From Branchiostoma floridae (lineage: Eukaryota > Chordata > Leptocardii > Amphioxiformes > Branchiostomatidae): a stretch of DNA of 64,000 bases. Position 1 is the stretch's first letter. Each line of letters begins with the position of its first letter. The stretch is from positions 8,851,400 to 8,915,399 of the forward strand of contig NC_049989.1 of NCBI RefSeq assembly GCF_000003815.2. Reading direction: 5' to 3'. The position numbers and the translations under genes were made by a program. This document shows positions 14,101 to 23,762 of the stretch, piece after piece. The notes beneath the pieces are model-generated. The model was not told where the DNA came from, made no database searches, and saw only the letters and a program-made list of their open reading frames with translations.

Positions 14101-17100
14101 GGCGCAACGTGATTTTAAACCCACTGCGCTACCTGAAATTTTGCAGACAGGACACCTCTTCCCCCACTACTATATTATAAAATCTTACACAACGTCCTTG
14201 TTGTAACCTGTACAGCTAGCAGCGAGTGCTCGACTTGGGAACTATCATAATTATCAAAAGCACGCAGTACAAGACGTGTGCAAGCCGATTCCCACGTAGG
14301 ACATGCTGTTGTACGTGTCGTTACCATGGCAACAGCCTTGGCTGCAGTCTTTAGATGTACCGATTGGACAGGGCGTGCCACTTTGTGCGTAAAATCGAAT
14401 TAACTTGCCACCAATCACAGCCCGCAGCGGCGCCAAAAAGGCGGTAAACGTCAATCAAGAAGAAGCGCGAACTATGGGAATAACCCGGGAAACTGCAATG
14501 TTTGGGACTGGACAACATACACAAGTCTCGCCAAGGCGTCGACTTGTCAAGTAGAAGTGGATGACGCGGAAACTGTTGCATCTACTACAAGTGTTGAGGG
14601 ACAAGGAGAAGGGGCAGCGGTGGAGTCAGGGCTGGCAAAGATCGCGAGGAAACGATGTCGGAGCCGCGGTGGACGGCTCGAGCCTCTCAAATCAAAGAAA
14701 AATGGCGCAAGAGGCGGCAGTGTCTTTGTCACGTCGGAGACGAGTGGTGTGTGACGTCTGTTTACAGTTTGCACCAGGAGGAAAACATCCTTAAACGATT
14801 CCTTTGTCGATAGTTTTAAAACTATGAAAATCGGAAGCTTGACAGTTCATAAGTCGTGTGATACAGGCACAGCTACTGAGAAAAGAATCTGAACTAACGT
14901 GTCAAAAAATAAATGAATTTCCGTCAAAATACAGGTTCCGGGTGATTCCGATCGGAGTTTGCAGGCATTGCAAATTAGAATCGTGAATAAAAGTGAATGT
15001 TACCGAAGAAATAGTATCATAATTCTTTGTCATGCTTGTTCATGTGCCAGTACACCTAGAACACCAGTACAAATGGCCTTTTGATTTAGAACTTTTCTTA
15101 CGCGCTAACATGTTGCTGCAACATCGAGCGGGCGTGCCACTTTGTAAATATTTTTTTTCAAATCATCGAAATATCCCTACTATGTGCAGGCCCATTCCGT
15201 CATTTTTGACCGACAAAATGGATGTACAAAAAAAGCGTGGCATTTTTAAAAGATATCCCGAGTAGAAGTCTGTGTTCTAACGCCCCGGGAGAGGTAGAGA
15301 CTGAAGGCGACCGGTCGACCCCGGCCCGCCGTGGGAAAATCGTCCTTACGCTTCGGCGCCCCCCTCCCCACTACAGTTATGGTTAGTCGCATCGTGCTGA
15401 CGTTTTTGTTGGCATTTTCCCCCGAGTCACAGTCAGTTATTGCCACCACAAAACCAACAAGTCCCAAAGGTATGTATATTATTTGAAAATAGTCTCCGAC
15501 AAGCTGCTCCGGGGCGGGGGGCGCGCCGCGAGCGGCGCAAACACGTGTCTACTAGCTGAAATCCAGGTACAAAATACTTTTGCAGTGTTGTTTGGACTAG
15601 TAGAGTGGCATCATTTATGAATATCAAAAGAATAAAGTAGCCTCCATGAAGAATATATTTATGGGCTCCGAGCCATTCAATTTCCCTTTTTTCCTAGGAG
15701 TAAGAGATCTGCTTCGCGACTAAAAACGGAAAACCACTGTATCGTGTATGGCGTAAAGGATATTTCCAAGCGGGAGCGCGGTGATTTATTTGCGTCTTGA
15801 ATATTTTTCAAATTTGATAGGAGGGGGGAGGGCCTAGGAAAAATATTTTGACTTGGGGGGAGGGCCTAGGAAAAAAAATTTGACCGGGGGGGAGGGCCTA
15901 GGAAAAATTTTTTGACCCGACCCTCTGACGACCGGCCCTCCCCCCCCGCTAAATATCGACCAGTCCCTAAAAGGCATCTCATGTGTATTTCCATCATCAA
16001 ACACATCTGTGCCCATTTTAGAAAAACACTTAAACTACATTTTCAACAACCAAAGACAGCACTCGCCCCTAGGCTTGGGACCAAGTTTTACACTAACCAA
16101 GCAGTTTACATGGCATACATTGCATTCAATGTTTGGAGTGGGTTTCTTCACATCCAATTCTAATTCAAAACACACTTTCAGGACAGCTGAAACGCCAGAG
16201 CAACAAGTGTTTGACGTCAGGGCCTGGTATTTTTGGCTATAGCAACAAGACGCGATTATGCACAATAGCTCCGACACACGGACTGCTAACAAGTGCATTT
16301 GTCAAGGAGTCACACTCCAAGTTGTGTGATGAGTCCTGCTAAAAATAAGAAATATTTCTGTGTGATGGAAAGTTACTAGTACAGCAACGATTGAATTTCA
16401 ATTTATGTACTAAAAATATGGATTATTATTTAGTCATGTGGTATTTTATTGTGTTTGTTGAATATCAGATTATCTCAATAACACGTTTCAGTATACTGAA
16501 TCATAAAAAAATTAAGGCATTATGAAAATGATAATACTGTATAGGTTTATTTTCAGAAGCCATTGCTAAAAGTCATAGTTTAACATGGTTCAAATATCAG
16601 ATGTAACTTTAAATCTTCAATTTGACATTCAACTTCATTAAAATCTGCTCATATCGCTATGCCCCGTTCATGATGCAAAAAATCAAACAGTTCTATCCAT
16701 TTTGCAAACTCAAATGGATATGATTTGTCATCAAGAACGCTCCGAAACGGATCTGAAACATTTTTTTTTCGGAACCTCCTCGCGAGGTGGATCTGAAACG
16801 GTTTCTAGTTATCCGGAATTGCGAACCATCATGATCGCAAAAGCGGCGCGATCCGTTTTACATCCGTTCATATTTGGTGGTGTCACGGGGAAAGAGTACA
16901 ATTTTTAATCTGTCATTCGGGTGTTTAACCGTGTTTTGGCTGCGTTTTCAATTGTAAAATTTGTTTTTATTATCGGGCTGCCTCCTGATATCGCAGGGCA
17001 ATGTGTCAGGAAATCCAGTGGAAATGTCATAGCATGGCATATATCGGGACCACAATGTTTTCAGAGACATTTGTTCAATTTTGATCAATAATCTGACACA

Positions 17101-20100
17101 GAAGTGCACAAGTTTGAGCAAGATCACAACAACCTCAGGGGTCAGAGGTCACATTACCAAGCATTACCATGCCCTTTCAAGGAACTGAAACTGTTTGCAA
17201 GTTCGCATCGTGAACGCAAATGCAAACTGTTTGCTGTCGGATTTTTAGGCCAAACCGATAGAACCGTTTCATTTTTTGCATTATGAATGGGGCCTAAATG
17301 ATTCTTGTCCATTATTATTATCATCATTGAAGACTCAATGATTAATTTTGGAAATGTTTCCATTTAACCTTCAAGGTTTGTTACATTCTATTTAATGACT
17401 AGAAATTGTCACAAAAAATCATTGATGCAAAAATACATAATATTGATGAAGTTCTTAAATACAAGCTACATATTTTGCATCATATCACAACTAAATACTC
17501 TAACATTACTCTAAGTATCTTTCAGTTTTACCATTTTAATTACTTCCAGTCCAATCCTAAATCAAAGCCAGTAAATGCTGAAAAGTAAATGATATCAGAT
17601 TCAAAGTCTGCATTCTGTATAAAAATATACACCTTATTAGGCAACTGTAAATTATAAAATTTTAAAAATTCTGAGAAAAAATCAAGAAAGAAAAAAAAGA
17701 ATTGCCAGAATCTAGAAAATCACACAAATGTCAACCATTTTCTGAGAATTATCACCAGGAAGTAATCAGGTACCACACGGCACCATATACCAGGTGTAAA
17801 AGTGCTAAAACAAATAGAGATTTCTGTGCAAACAAAAATTCCTCTGAACAGTCAACAACCAACAACAGCATTTTCTACCCGACTTCCTCTCTGCCAGGTA
17901 TTTCATTGTCTGAACAGGTGAGCCTGTAGCATGAATAATGGGATTTTTGTGCAGTGAGTCATCCACAGGGAAACCACCCACCCACCACATGTCCAGTTGA
18001 CAACCCCTGGCATTTCCCAGTATACCTCAGGACAGGAATAGCACCAAACAACACCCTCCAAACCGCACCAGACACCGTTCATGCCGTGTTGACACAACAA
18101 TGGTGGATATACTGTTGTAAGGACAGGTACATGTACTAGTAATACATAAAACTACAACAAGTCATTTTCATGGTTTTCTGTAATATTTTCATGTAAAAAT
18201 GTCGCAAGGGGTAAAAAGGACACCAAGGCTCAGAGGGCTGGAAATAAAATTTGCAACTTCCTATTAGTATATAATTACAATAATCAATATTTACCTGTCA
18301 TTATCAAAGTACATCTAGTTTCCCATCAACTTTGTTTTCAGTTTAGGATTATTTTTCAGAGTCAGGGAAAGAACCAATTAAATTGGTGTGGCCTAACACA
18401 CAACCATAACACAAGAAGGGAGTTTCTTTTCAACATGGAAGAATTGAATATTTCACGAACCAAAAGCTTCCATTTAGCAAATTTTTACAGTTCTGAAATA
18501 ATGCAATGTTTTAATCAGTTAAATATTTTGTGCTTTATCAACATGTACCCGAAATAACTAGCTGTCTTCATTACCTACATGTACACGGCAAAACATCACA
18601 AGGCAAGGCATCACATTCAATTCAAGCTGTCCACATGACATATCCCTTGGATTTTTATGTGCTTAAACTAAGTTAAAGTAAAAAAGTATGGTATGGGCTT
18701 AATGTTACTTATGACAATGTTTTGCGATGTCATTTACATGTACATAGAATCTAGATATGGCCTACAAATATTAGGAAACCAGCACAAACTATATGGAGAT
18801 GTCTTTAGTGTATGAAGCCGAAGGCGAAGGGTTATCACTGATCTGTTGGCCAATTTGACAGCAAAATTTTGGAACACAAAAGACTAACATAACTGTCAGT
18901 AATGTATAACTACATTATAGGTACAGAAATGTTTAATCCAAATTGCAAATGCTATAGATATCTATGAAATAGCCCAGTACCATACAAATTACAAAGTGAG
19001 TTAGCTGTTCTTGTATAATGTTTCTAATAACTAAATTTACATGGAAAATAAAAGAAACAGAATAAGAAAAGAAATGGAAAATTGTGAAAACTGACCGTAC
19101 ATGAATTTATACAACAGGTAGACTTGCACAAACCCCTCTAATATCCTGATACTGTAAGAATCTTTCCTGGTCTCAGTAATAAAATGGGGTATCCAAAATC
19201 CTTTTTCTATCCCTTCCTCGACTTGAATTTGTATACTTTTATATTGCAATTGTGTTCCTACATGTAAAAGGACCTGGCATGTCATGACTGGAAGAAAGTG
19301 GGGTAATTCTATATCATTATGAGTGCTGGTGTCATCTGCCGACACATCTAGTGTCCGGATGGACCTTTGTCATGCAAATGACATCACCAGCGGTGGCCTG
19401 CACATGACGCAAGAGCGGGGAAGATAACCGTGTACGGGTCAGGAGGAGTGGGCGGCGGAGATGCGTGCGTTTACGTCAGGAGGATATTCATAGCACCGGG
19501 CTGGAGTCGTTCACCCGAGGAAAGTGGCTGAGCCTACGTAACGCATATAACGAGGGGAGAGAATTGGCGGTGACGCCATCCATCCATGACTTACATCTGG
19601 GCCAGGTCTGCTTCTGATAAAACAAACTACTGCCTCCAGCTAATGTGGAAGAGAACCGCTCTATGATCTATCGGGGATGATAAATTACAATCTGTACACT
19701 TTGTGAAACACTGTGGACAGAAAATTTGGAAAAAGGCCTTTCCCTTTTGTCCCTCTTAGTCTAAGTCTAACTTGTATTGTAAGTTTCATGTTCAAATCTG
19801 AGTTAGGCACAAAATACATGTACATCAAAAGCAAATCAATTGTACATGTATGGTTTGTATAGTTTTTGTTCAGGATTACTAGAAATATTATTATCAATTA
19901 TCATCTGCCAGGTATTTTCCTCTATTACATCATCAATCCTTAGATGACACATCGGCTACCAAGAGCAACAAGGTGCCACCTCAAGTGTTTTACAACAGAA
20001 AATTTAAAATTCAAATCAATTCTAAAATATTCAGAATACAAATTACAGTGAATCATCCAGTCATCACTTAAGATCACATTACGAAATTAGAATGAAAATA

Positions 20101-21657
20101 TCACCAGTCTTCAAAAATGTTTCTTGGAAACTTGTGCTATAAATTGCTGACAACAAAAACATTATATTATATACAACACCGCGTCATGAATAAGTTTCAT
20201 TTACTCATAGTTGCTGCATGTCTTTTTCTTCACAACTTAGTTTAATAATTTTCAAGAAAATGTCCTATTCAGCAATTTAGGTTATGAGACTATTTGGAGT
20301 GGAAAACCAACATGCTTTTCTAAAATTCCTGGTTCTCTGGGCTACCTAGTGTTTTCTCACAATGATTTGCCCATACAAGCAATTTATCATCGCTCATATC
20401 TTCGTATCAGCCAGTATGGTGGGTATTACAGTATACACAGCACTTGCTAGTCCTTATTCCAACATGCAAAATGTTTTGTCACTATACCCTGGGGGAGTAA
20501 AGTACTGTACATGTGTATGTCCATGTGTATGTCAGTGTGTGTGCATGTGTGTGTGTGTGTGTGCATGTGTTTATTGTTGCCATACTAGCCTATATAATAA
20601 TCAATGCTGCTATCTACTGCTAATAAATAATTGGTGGGACTGGAAGGGTTGCAGAGTTCTATAAGCAAATTAAAAAGGGGCAAAGTCTGCTATCTCTTAT
20701 TTCAAAGTGTTGCAACTGCAGTACTTGCCTGGCAGGTGACACTCACACACACACACATGTAGTACACGTATAAACAGGTGGCATGTTCATGCCAACAAAA
20801 GCACAATGCGTAAACTGCATCATATTCATCATGTCTCAACTTGTTGCTTGGATGGTTTTCGAAATCTGACCTTAATTTGGCATTGGATCAGACTTCTATC
20901 TAACACATACATATTAATTAAACCTTGCCATTTTCCTTTTTTTTTTCACAAAATAGTACATGCAACTGCATGCATGATTTCCCATTAAAAAAATACACTG
21001 TACAAATTTTGTGTACTTATGTAGATTTCAGTTCCTGTTACTATCAGGTTAAGGAAAAAAACTGCCACACAATTTTCTGTTTCCTTTTGGTGCCATACGT
21101 GTCCTTCAGACTGTTTATTTTTCTCGCCTGGTAAACAGTAAACAACCTGTCAAGTTTCAGTCTGGGTGTAAACAAAATGCTTGCAAGCATCTGGGATTGA
21201 GGAATTAAAATATCTCGTAACCAACTTTCTTTCCGTACAGAAAACGTCCAATTGAAAGATTAATAAGAACTGATGAGGTGAGTTTGTTTTATGGTTTGAT
21301 ATGTGCTTTGGTGAAGAAACTTGATGGGGTTTGGCAGCGCCAGTGGTTTCATCATAATTTTTACAAGATTTCAAAGAACAGTAACTTGTTATACCGTCGT
21401 AAAAAGGCGAAATTCAAACGTAAGGTACATCCCGTTTGGTCATCATTTGGAGAAAAGTCTCCTGGCTTTTGTGAAAAGAGAAAAGCAAGGTCTCTCACCT
21501 CTAAAGTCCGTATTTCTGTTTGTGTGAGGTCGTGCGATGTCTCGCACATCGTTCTCAACCCGTTCAGATTGGACGCGCTGATGTCGATCATGGACTGTAG
21601 AGTCTTGCACGATTCCAGCGCCTTCTTCACGGCTTCCTCTCGCTCTTCCGTCCCCAT
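872..21657 (-). CDS. KSR: KSR-type scaffold (kinase suppressor of Ras), N-terminal 675 residues; kinase domain off the left edge
   Basis: KSR proteins are cytoplasmic and plasma-membrane scaffolds that bring RAF, MEK and ERK together. Coding exons on the minus strand: 21657-21499, 10853-10713, 10301-10157, 8476-7945, 7365-7163, 6423-6348, 5419-5330, 4885-4794, 3966-3779, 2764-2617, 2356-2281, 1486-1402 and 961-872. All junctions are GT/AG and the phases join exactly into 675 codons. Residues 1-148 form the CA1 region (LTQTEIRTLE, KSR's hallmark). Residues 240-300 are Pro-rich (MTPPSTPTILTRRP). Residues 418-464 are a C1 zinc finger with all eight ligands. SSNPSSTTSSTPSSP and FRFP (588-591, an ERK-docking FxFP motif) follow. 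RSRSHE (S300) and RTSSEPS (S499) match the 14-3-3-site contexts of KSR1 S297 and S392. The last exon ends at SWPTRQNS, just before where the family's kinase-like domain begins. Whether it is co-orthologous to KSR1 and KSR2 is inferred, not tested. Start: first ATG, ahead of a CA1 helix. Confidence 0.93.
2800..3707. mobile_element. Tc1/mariner-pogo-like non-autonomous DNA transposon with TA target duplication
   Basis: The left end reads TA-CAGTCAAAGCTGTATTAG and the right end is the inverted match, TAGACAGGTTTGACTG-TA. The ends are followed by repeated GCGGCCACC/GGTGGCC motifs. The element is 908 bp and has no transposase reading frame. It sits in a KSR intron of 1014 bp (2765-3778) and makes up nearly all of it. 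Fragments with the same end sequence occur near 5740 and 43120. Confidence 0.8.
4794..5419 (-). other. KSR: KSR exons 7-8, C1 zinc-finger domain
   Basis: The C1 domain is split by a phase-2 intron after FKCKDC. With H418 from exon 6 the ligand spacing is H-x12-C-x2-C-x10-C-x2-C-x4-H-x2-C-x7-C, so no ligand is missing. The C1 of KSR binds membranes and BRAF rather than diacylglycerol. The sequence has MFKGFKC where vertebrate KSR has IFGVKC, a small insertion between zinc ligands 3 and 4. Confidence 0.9.
5736..5830. mobile_element. Degraded fragment of the CAGTCAAA / GGCCACC transposon family
   Basis: The stretch ATCACCTCTATATAAAGACC followed by ACCTGGACATTGTGGCC resembles the subterminal part of the element at 2800-3707. 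Neither end is intact, so this is a decayed relic at best. It lies in a KSR intron. Confidence 0.4.
6068..6329. mobile_element. Foldback (MITE-like) element with about 103-bp inverted arms
   Basis: Arms at about 6068-6170 and 6225-6329 are inverted copies; the inner 60 bp are almost identical (for example CAGTCTTTGTCAAGGAATGA and its complement). The loop of about 54 bases contains GTGACGTCACG and GAGTCACGTG. The right arm ends about 17 bases from the splice donor of KSR exon 6 (lower end 6348). A short related piece, GACAAAGACTGGTGCTGT, recurs near 59210 in the SH3-SH2 gene. Confidence 0.8.
9150..9246 (-). tRNA. tRNA-like sequence, probably a pseudogene or SINE head
   Basis: Read on the minus strand there is a D-arm-like TTGGCCGAATGGCTAAAGC and a T-arm GGTTCGATTCC with a pairable stem, separated by a long variable-arm-like segment as in class II tRNAs. 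The acceptor strands do not pair and no clean anticodon stem can be formed. I therefore read it as a tRNA-derived relic containing A- and B-box-like sequences, not a working tRNA. Confidence 0.4.
9466..9775. repeat. Tandem duplication, two copies of about 150 bp
   Basis: Copy 1 starts near 9466 and copy 2 near 9622. Shared anchors are GGATGCCGA (9485, 9641), CTCTGACGTACA, and GGCCAATCAAAAAGCT (9561, 9709), followed by GCTTCCATTT. Spacing of 148-156 bases shows small indels. Each copy carries a CCAAT box and a TGACGTA motif. It lies in a KSR intron. Confidence 0.8.
10157..10853 (-). other. KSR: KSR exons 2-3, second part of the CA1 domain
   Basis: Exon 2 (10853-10713) codes LVKLFSKQLQAKNKVPEDQR and the following YPSVKQWLEVV stretch. 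Exon 3 (10301-10157) codes SLEDLLKMTKVEIVSLMSYY and GAEEGETIRLLSAVNHLR. Together with exon 1 they give the coiled-coil/SAM-like CA1 region that in mammals contacts BRAF. The acceptor of exon 2 follows a pyrimidine-rich tract (TCCTTACAG). Exon 3 ends in phase 1 and joins a distal AG at 8477-8478; the nearer AG would put a stop codon in frame, which fixes the junction. Confidence 0.88.
10925..11118. repeat. (AC)n microsatellite
   Basis: Long AC runs are interrupted by TAC and GAC variants, ending in an uninterrupted run of about 45 bases before ATGTGGATAAA. It produces artefactual Cys/Val or His/Thr reading frames on the two strands. It is in KSR intron 1. Confidence 0.95.
12307..12980. mobile_element. 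hAT-like non-autonomous element
   Basis: Ends are CAGGGCTCGAAATAC and its inverse GTATTTCGAGCCCTG, a TIR style common in hAT transposons. Subterminal palindromes built on TTGCACCAGTGCAA appear at both ends in inverted order. Flanking octamers ATATATAT and ATTATATA could be an imperfect 8-bp target duplication in AT-rich DNA. The element is 674 bp with no transposase. Confidence 0.75.
13178..15967. mobile_element. PIF/Harbinger-like element, 2.8 kb, TAA target duplication
   Basis: The left TIR begins GGGACTGGTCGATATTTAGC and the right end is its exact inverse; the match runs about 45 bases. TAA flanks both sides (13175-13177 and 15968-15970), as expected of PIF/Harbinger. Inside each TIR are three copies of a motif containing GGGGGAGGGCCTAGGAAAAA, in the same orientation at both ends instead of inverted. 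The interior is more GC- and CpG-rich than the surrounding intron. I found no convincing transposase; the longest internal frames are about 75 codons. It lies in KSR intron 1. Confidence 0.8.
16661..17294. mobile_element. TIR element, 634 bp, possibly Harbinger-like
   Basis: The left end, GCCCCGTTCATGATGCAAAA, pairs with the right end, which reads as GGCCCCATTCATAATGC when inverted. The similarity continues through AAACAGTTCTATC / AAACGGTTCTATC. Arms are about 38 bp with a few mismatches, so it is older than the element at 13178. The target duplication is unclear (TAA on the right, CTA or TAT on the left). No coding content. Confidence 0.7.
19330..19600. promoter_or_regulatory. Possible enhancer: cluster of CRE/ATF-like sites in KSR intron 1
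   Basis: In about 170 bp of otherwise AT-rich intron there are TGACGCAA (19405), TTACGTCA (19471), TACGTAAC (19534) and GTGACGCC (19570), with GGGCGG-type boxes between. A similar density was not seen in the neighbouring intron. This is a motif-based inference only; it could instead be an unrecognised exon or promoter. Confidence 0.3.
20515..20575. repeat. (TG)n microsatellite
   Basis: Imperfect TG repeats interrupted by CA and TA steps (GTGTGCATGTGTGTGTGTG). Confidence 0.85.
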
Positions 21658-23594
21658 GGTGTAGTCGGATGTGTGGGCACCCTTGGAACAGTGGCTGTAT
21701 TTTCCTGCTGCGTAAAAAATTTCTACAAATTCGAGAGAAAATCCTGGATTTGCTTACACTGAACGTCGGCCATTTTCCAACATTGACATCTCGCCGTTTC
21801 TCGCGTGATGTAAAAATGCTCAAGGTGACCCCCTGACCTCTGGTATGACGAAAGGATTGTGGCGGGAAATTTGAATTTGCACACAGTACATGTTACTTTG
21901 TGGTTAGCATCATGCATGGGTACCATCCTCCTTGGTTACCACTGGCTCAATCTTTTGGCTTTCTAACCACGAAGCCTGGCCCTGCTGGCATCTATTACAT
22001 CTGGAAGTTGAAGGTTCGTTCAGATTTTGAACAAGCTTGCTGATTGGCCACATTGGTCTTCTGTGAGCCAGCAATATTGAGGGTATGGATTGGGGGCCCT
22101 GAAAACGATTTACGCTAAATTCCGAATGGCTGACTATGCTGTACATTAAATTCACAAAGGCTACCAACGCTCTACGCTTCATCCAACTACAAATCACGTA
22201 AAATAAAATAGCTTCCCTACGAATTATGGGAAATTCGAAAGGCCTGCCAACACCTTACGGAAAAGAGCATGCAGACCCTCAGTAATGGCAGATGGTACCC
22301 AGGCTAATTTGTGGTCAGATCAGGCCACACCATAGACCCTAGTCATGCCATTTTAATTTCTTTTTCCCAGATATTGACAGAAAATGAATGGAGCAGGCAG
22401 CTGTAGGTGGAATTACTGTTCCCACTGTATGTAAAGTCTATTAAAGTACATGTGTAACCATGGCATGGGACAAAAGCATGTTCAGAGGCTGGGTTATTTG
22501 TCTCCTCCTTTATTACAAGTGGTTAAAGAAAAATGTTCATCCATTTAGTCAAGTGTGTACAATTCCTTTAAAGAAGTTGTACCTTATAAACCAGAAACTC
22601 TAAGTCTTAAATAGACTTTTAATACCTGAGATGGATGTAATGTTACATGCTAGGTTACGTTGAGTAGTATCTTCAATGTATATACAAGGTCAAGTATCTG
22701 TCAAAACATTTTGACAAAAGACTTTTAAAAAATTTTCAAAAAGAAAACATCACAAACTGTCACCTTAATTGTATGTAGCATAATTACATATCTATATTTT
22801 GAATTCAAATCATATTTCTGCCATTTGATTGAGCTATAATATGTCAACATAGATTTAGAAGTTCAGCAGTCATATAAGTTGTCTATGAATAGTGCAACAC
22901 ATACAAACACATACTGCAATATCTGATATGACACACTGACTGTACTGCTAGATAATGTTTTTGACATTCTTTTAAACAACAGTATTCAATTGTCATTAGC
23001 AGCAAACTATTAATACTTTATCCAAGTCACCAATTTTCTTTTCAAATATCTGTCTTGGGAGTACAAAAGTAGACATGGGGCAATATCACCCCCCCCCCCA
23101 TTAATCATTGCATAGTAAATTTCATCTTTAATAGTGGGATTTGTCTTCCCTGAGTACAAATTTTATCAAAGACTCTCTTTCGGTACCAGTAAAACAAATA
23201 GGTTTAAAAAATGTGAACCAAATAAACAAGGCAATATCAGTTCTCAATACTTCCCAGACAATGTTCTCACAATGACATCATGTCTACTAGGACGTTTTCA
23301 TTTTTTCTATATGAATGAAGCAAACAAGCACAGACTGCCATGTTGGTTTCCCTATTTGCACTTCAGTGGATCATAGGTTACATACAAACGGCATTTTTCA
23401 GTTTTATCTGCAACTTTTCAAGTACTTTTCTCATATTCCATTCTTTGAGCTGTAGACATTTACATTTATACAAACATGAAAGTCTTTCTTATCATATCAG
23501 AAGATCTCTAAATGTCTGAAAAAGCTTGAGCGATGATTTTACTGAAATGCAAATAGGGACACCAGGCACATGATGCCAAATAACAAATAATCTA
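21658..23594. other. Intergenic region between KSR 5' end and NUDT6 3' end
   Basis: The first 200-300 bases should hold the KSR 5'UTR and promoter: there is CpG-containing sequence around 21760-21800 (GGCCATTTTCC, TCTCGCCGTTTCTCGCG) and no obvious TATA box. Beyond about 22200 it is plain AT-rich DNA. A run of 13 C lies at about 23089. I see no gene. Confidence 0.5.
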
Positions 23595-23762
23595 TTATGG
23601 ACAATTATGAATACTGTACAATAAGTAACTTTTTCCTGTTCTAATTGATGGTACATCTGTGGTTGCTATCCTGGAGGACCCCTGCAGAACTGTAGACTTG
23701 AATGTCTGTGCGATGAAGCGGTTAGTTTCAGTCAAGGAGGGATGACTCAAGTATTCCTCAAA
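23595..23762 (-). other. NUDT6: NUDT6 last exon, distal version (canonical-looking)
   Basis: The acceptor TGTTTTTCCAG is followed by FEEYLSHPSLTETNRFIAQ and a 55-residue tail ending at a stop. Near its end, VPSIRTGKSYLLYSIHN resembles the family's terminal LPAVYTGLFYKLYHK, so this looks like the ancestral C-terminus. It joins the QWMP exon in phase 0. Confidence 0.8.

Larger units (their letters stand above)
17295..21498. other. Rest of KSR intron 1
   Basis: AT-rich intron sequence. It contains a (TG)n tract near 20515-20575, a short (AC)n run near 20740, and a GC-richer block at 19330-19600 described separately. I see no exon with matching phase between exon 1 and exon 2. Confidence 0.5.
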
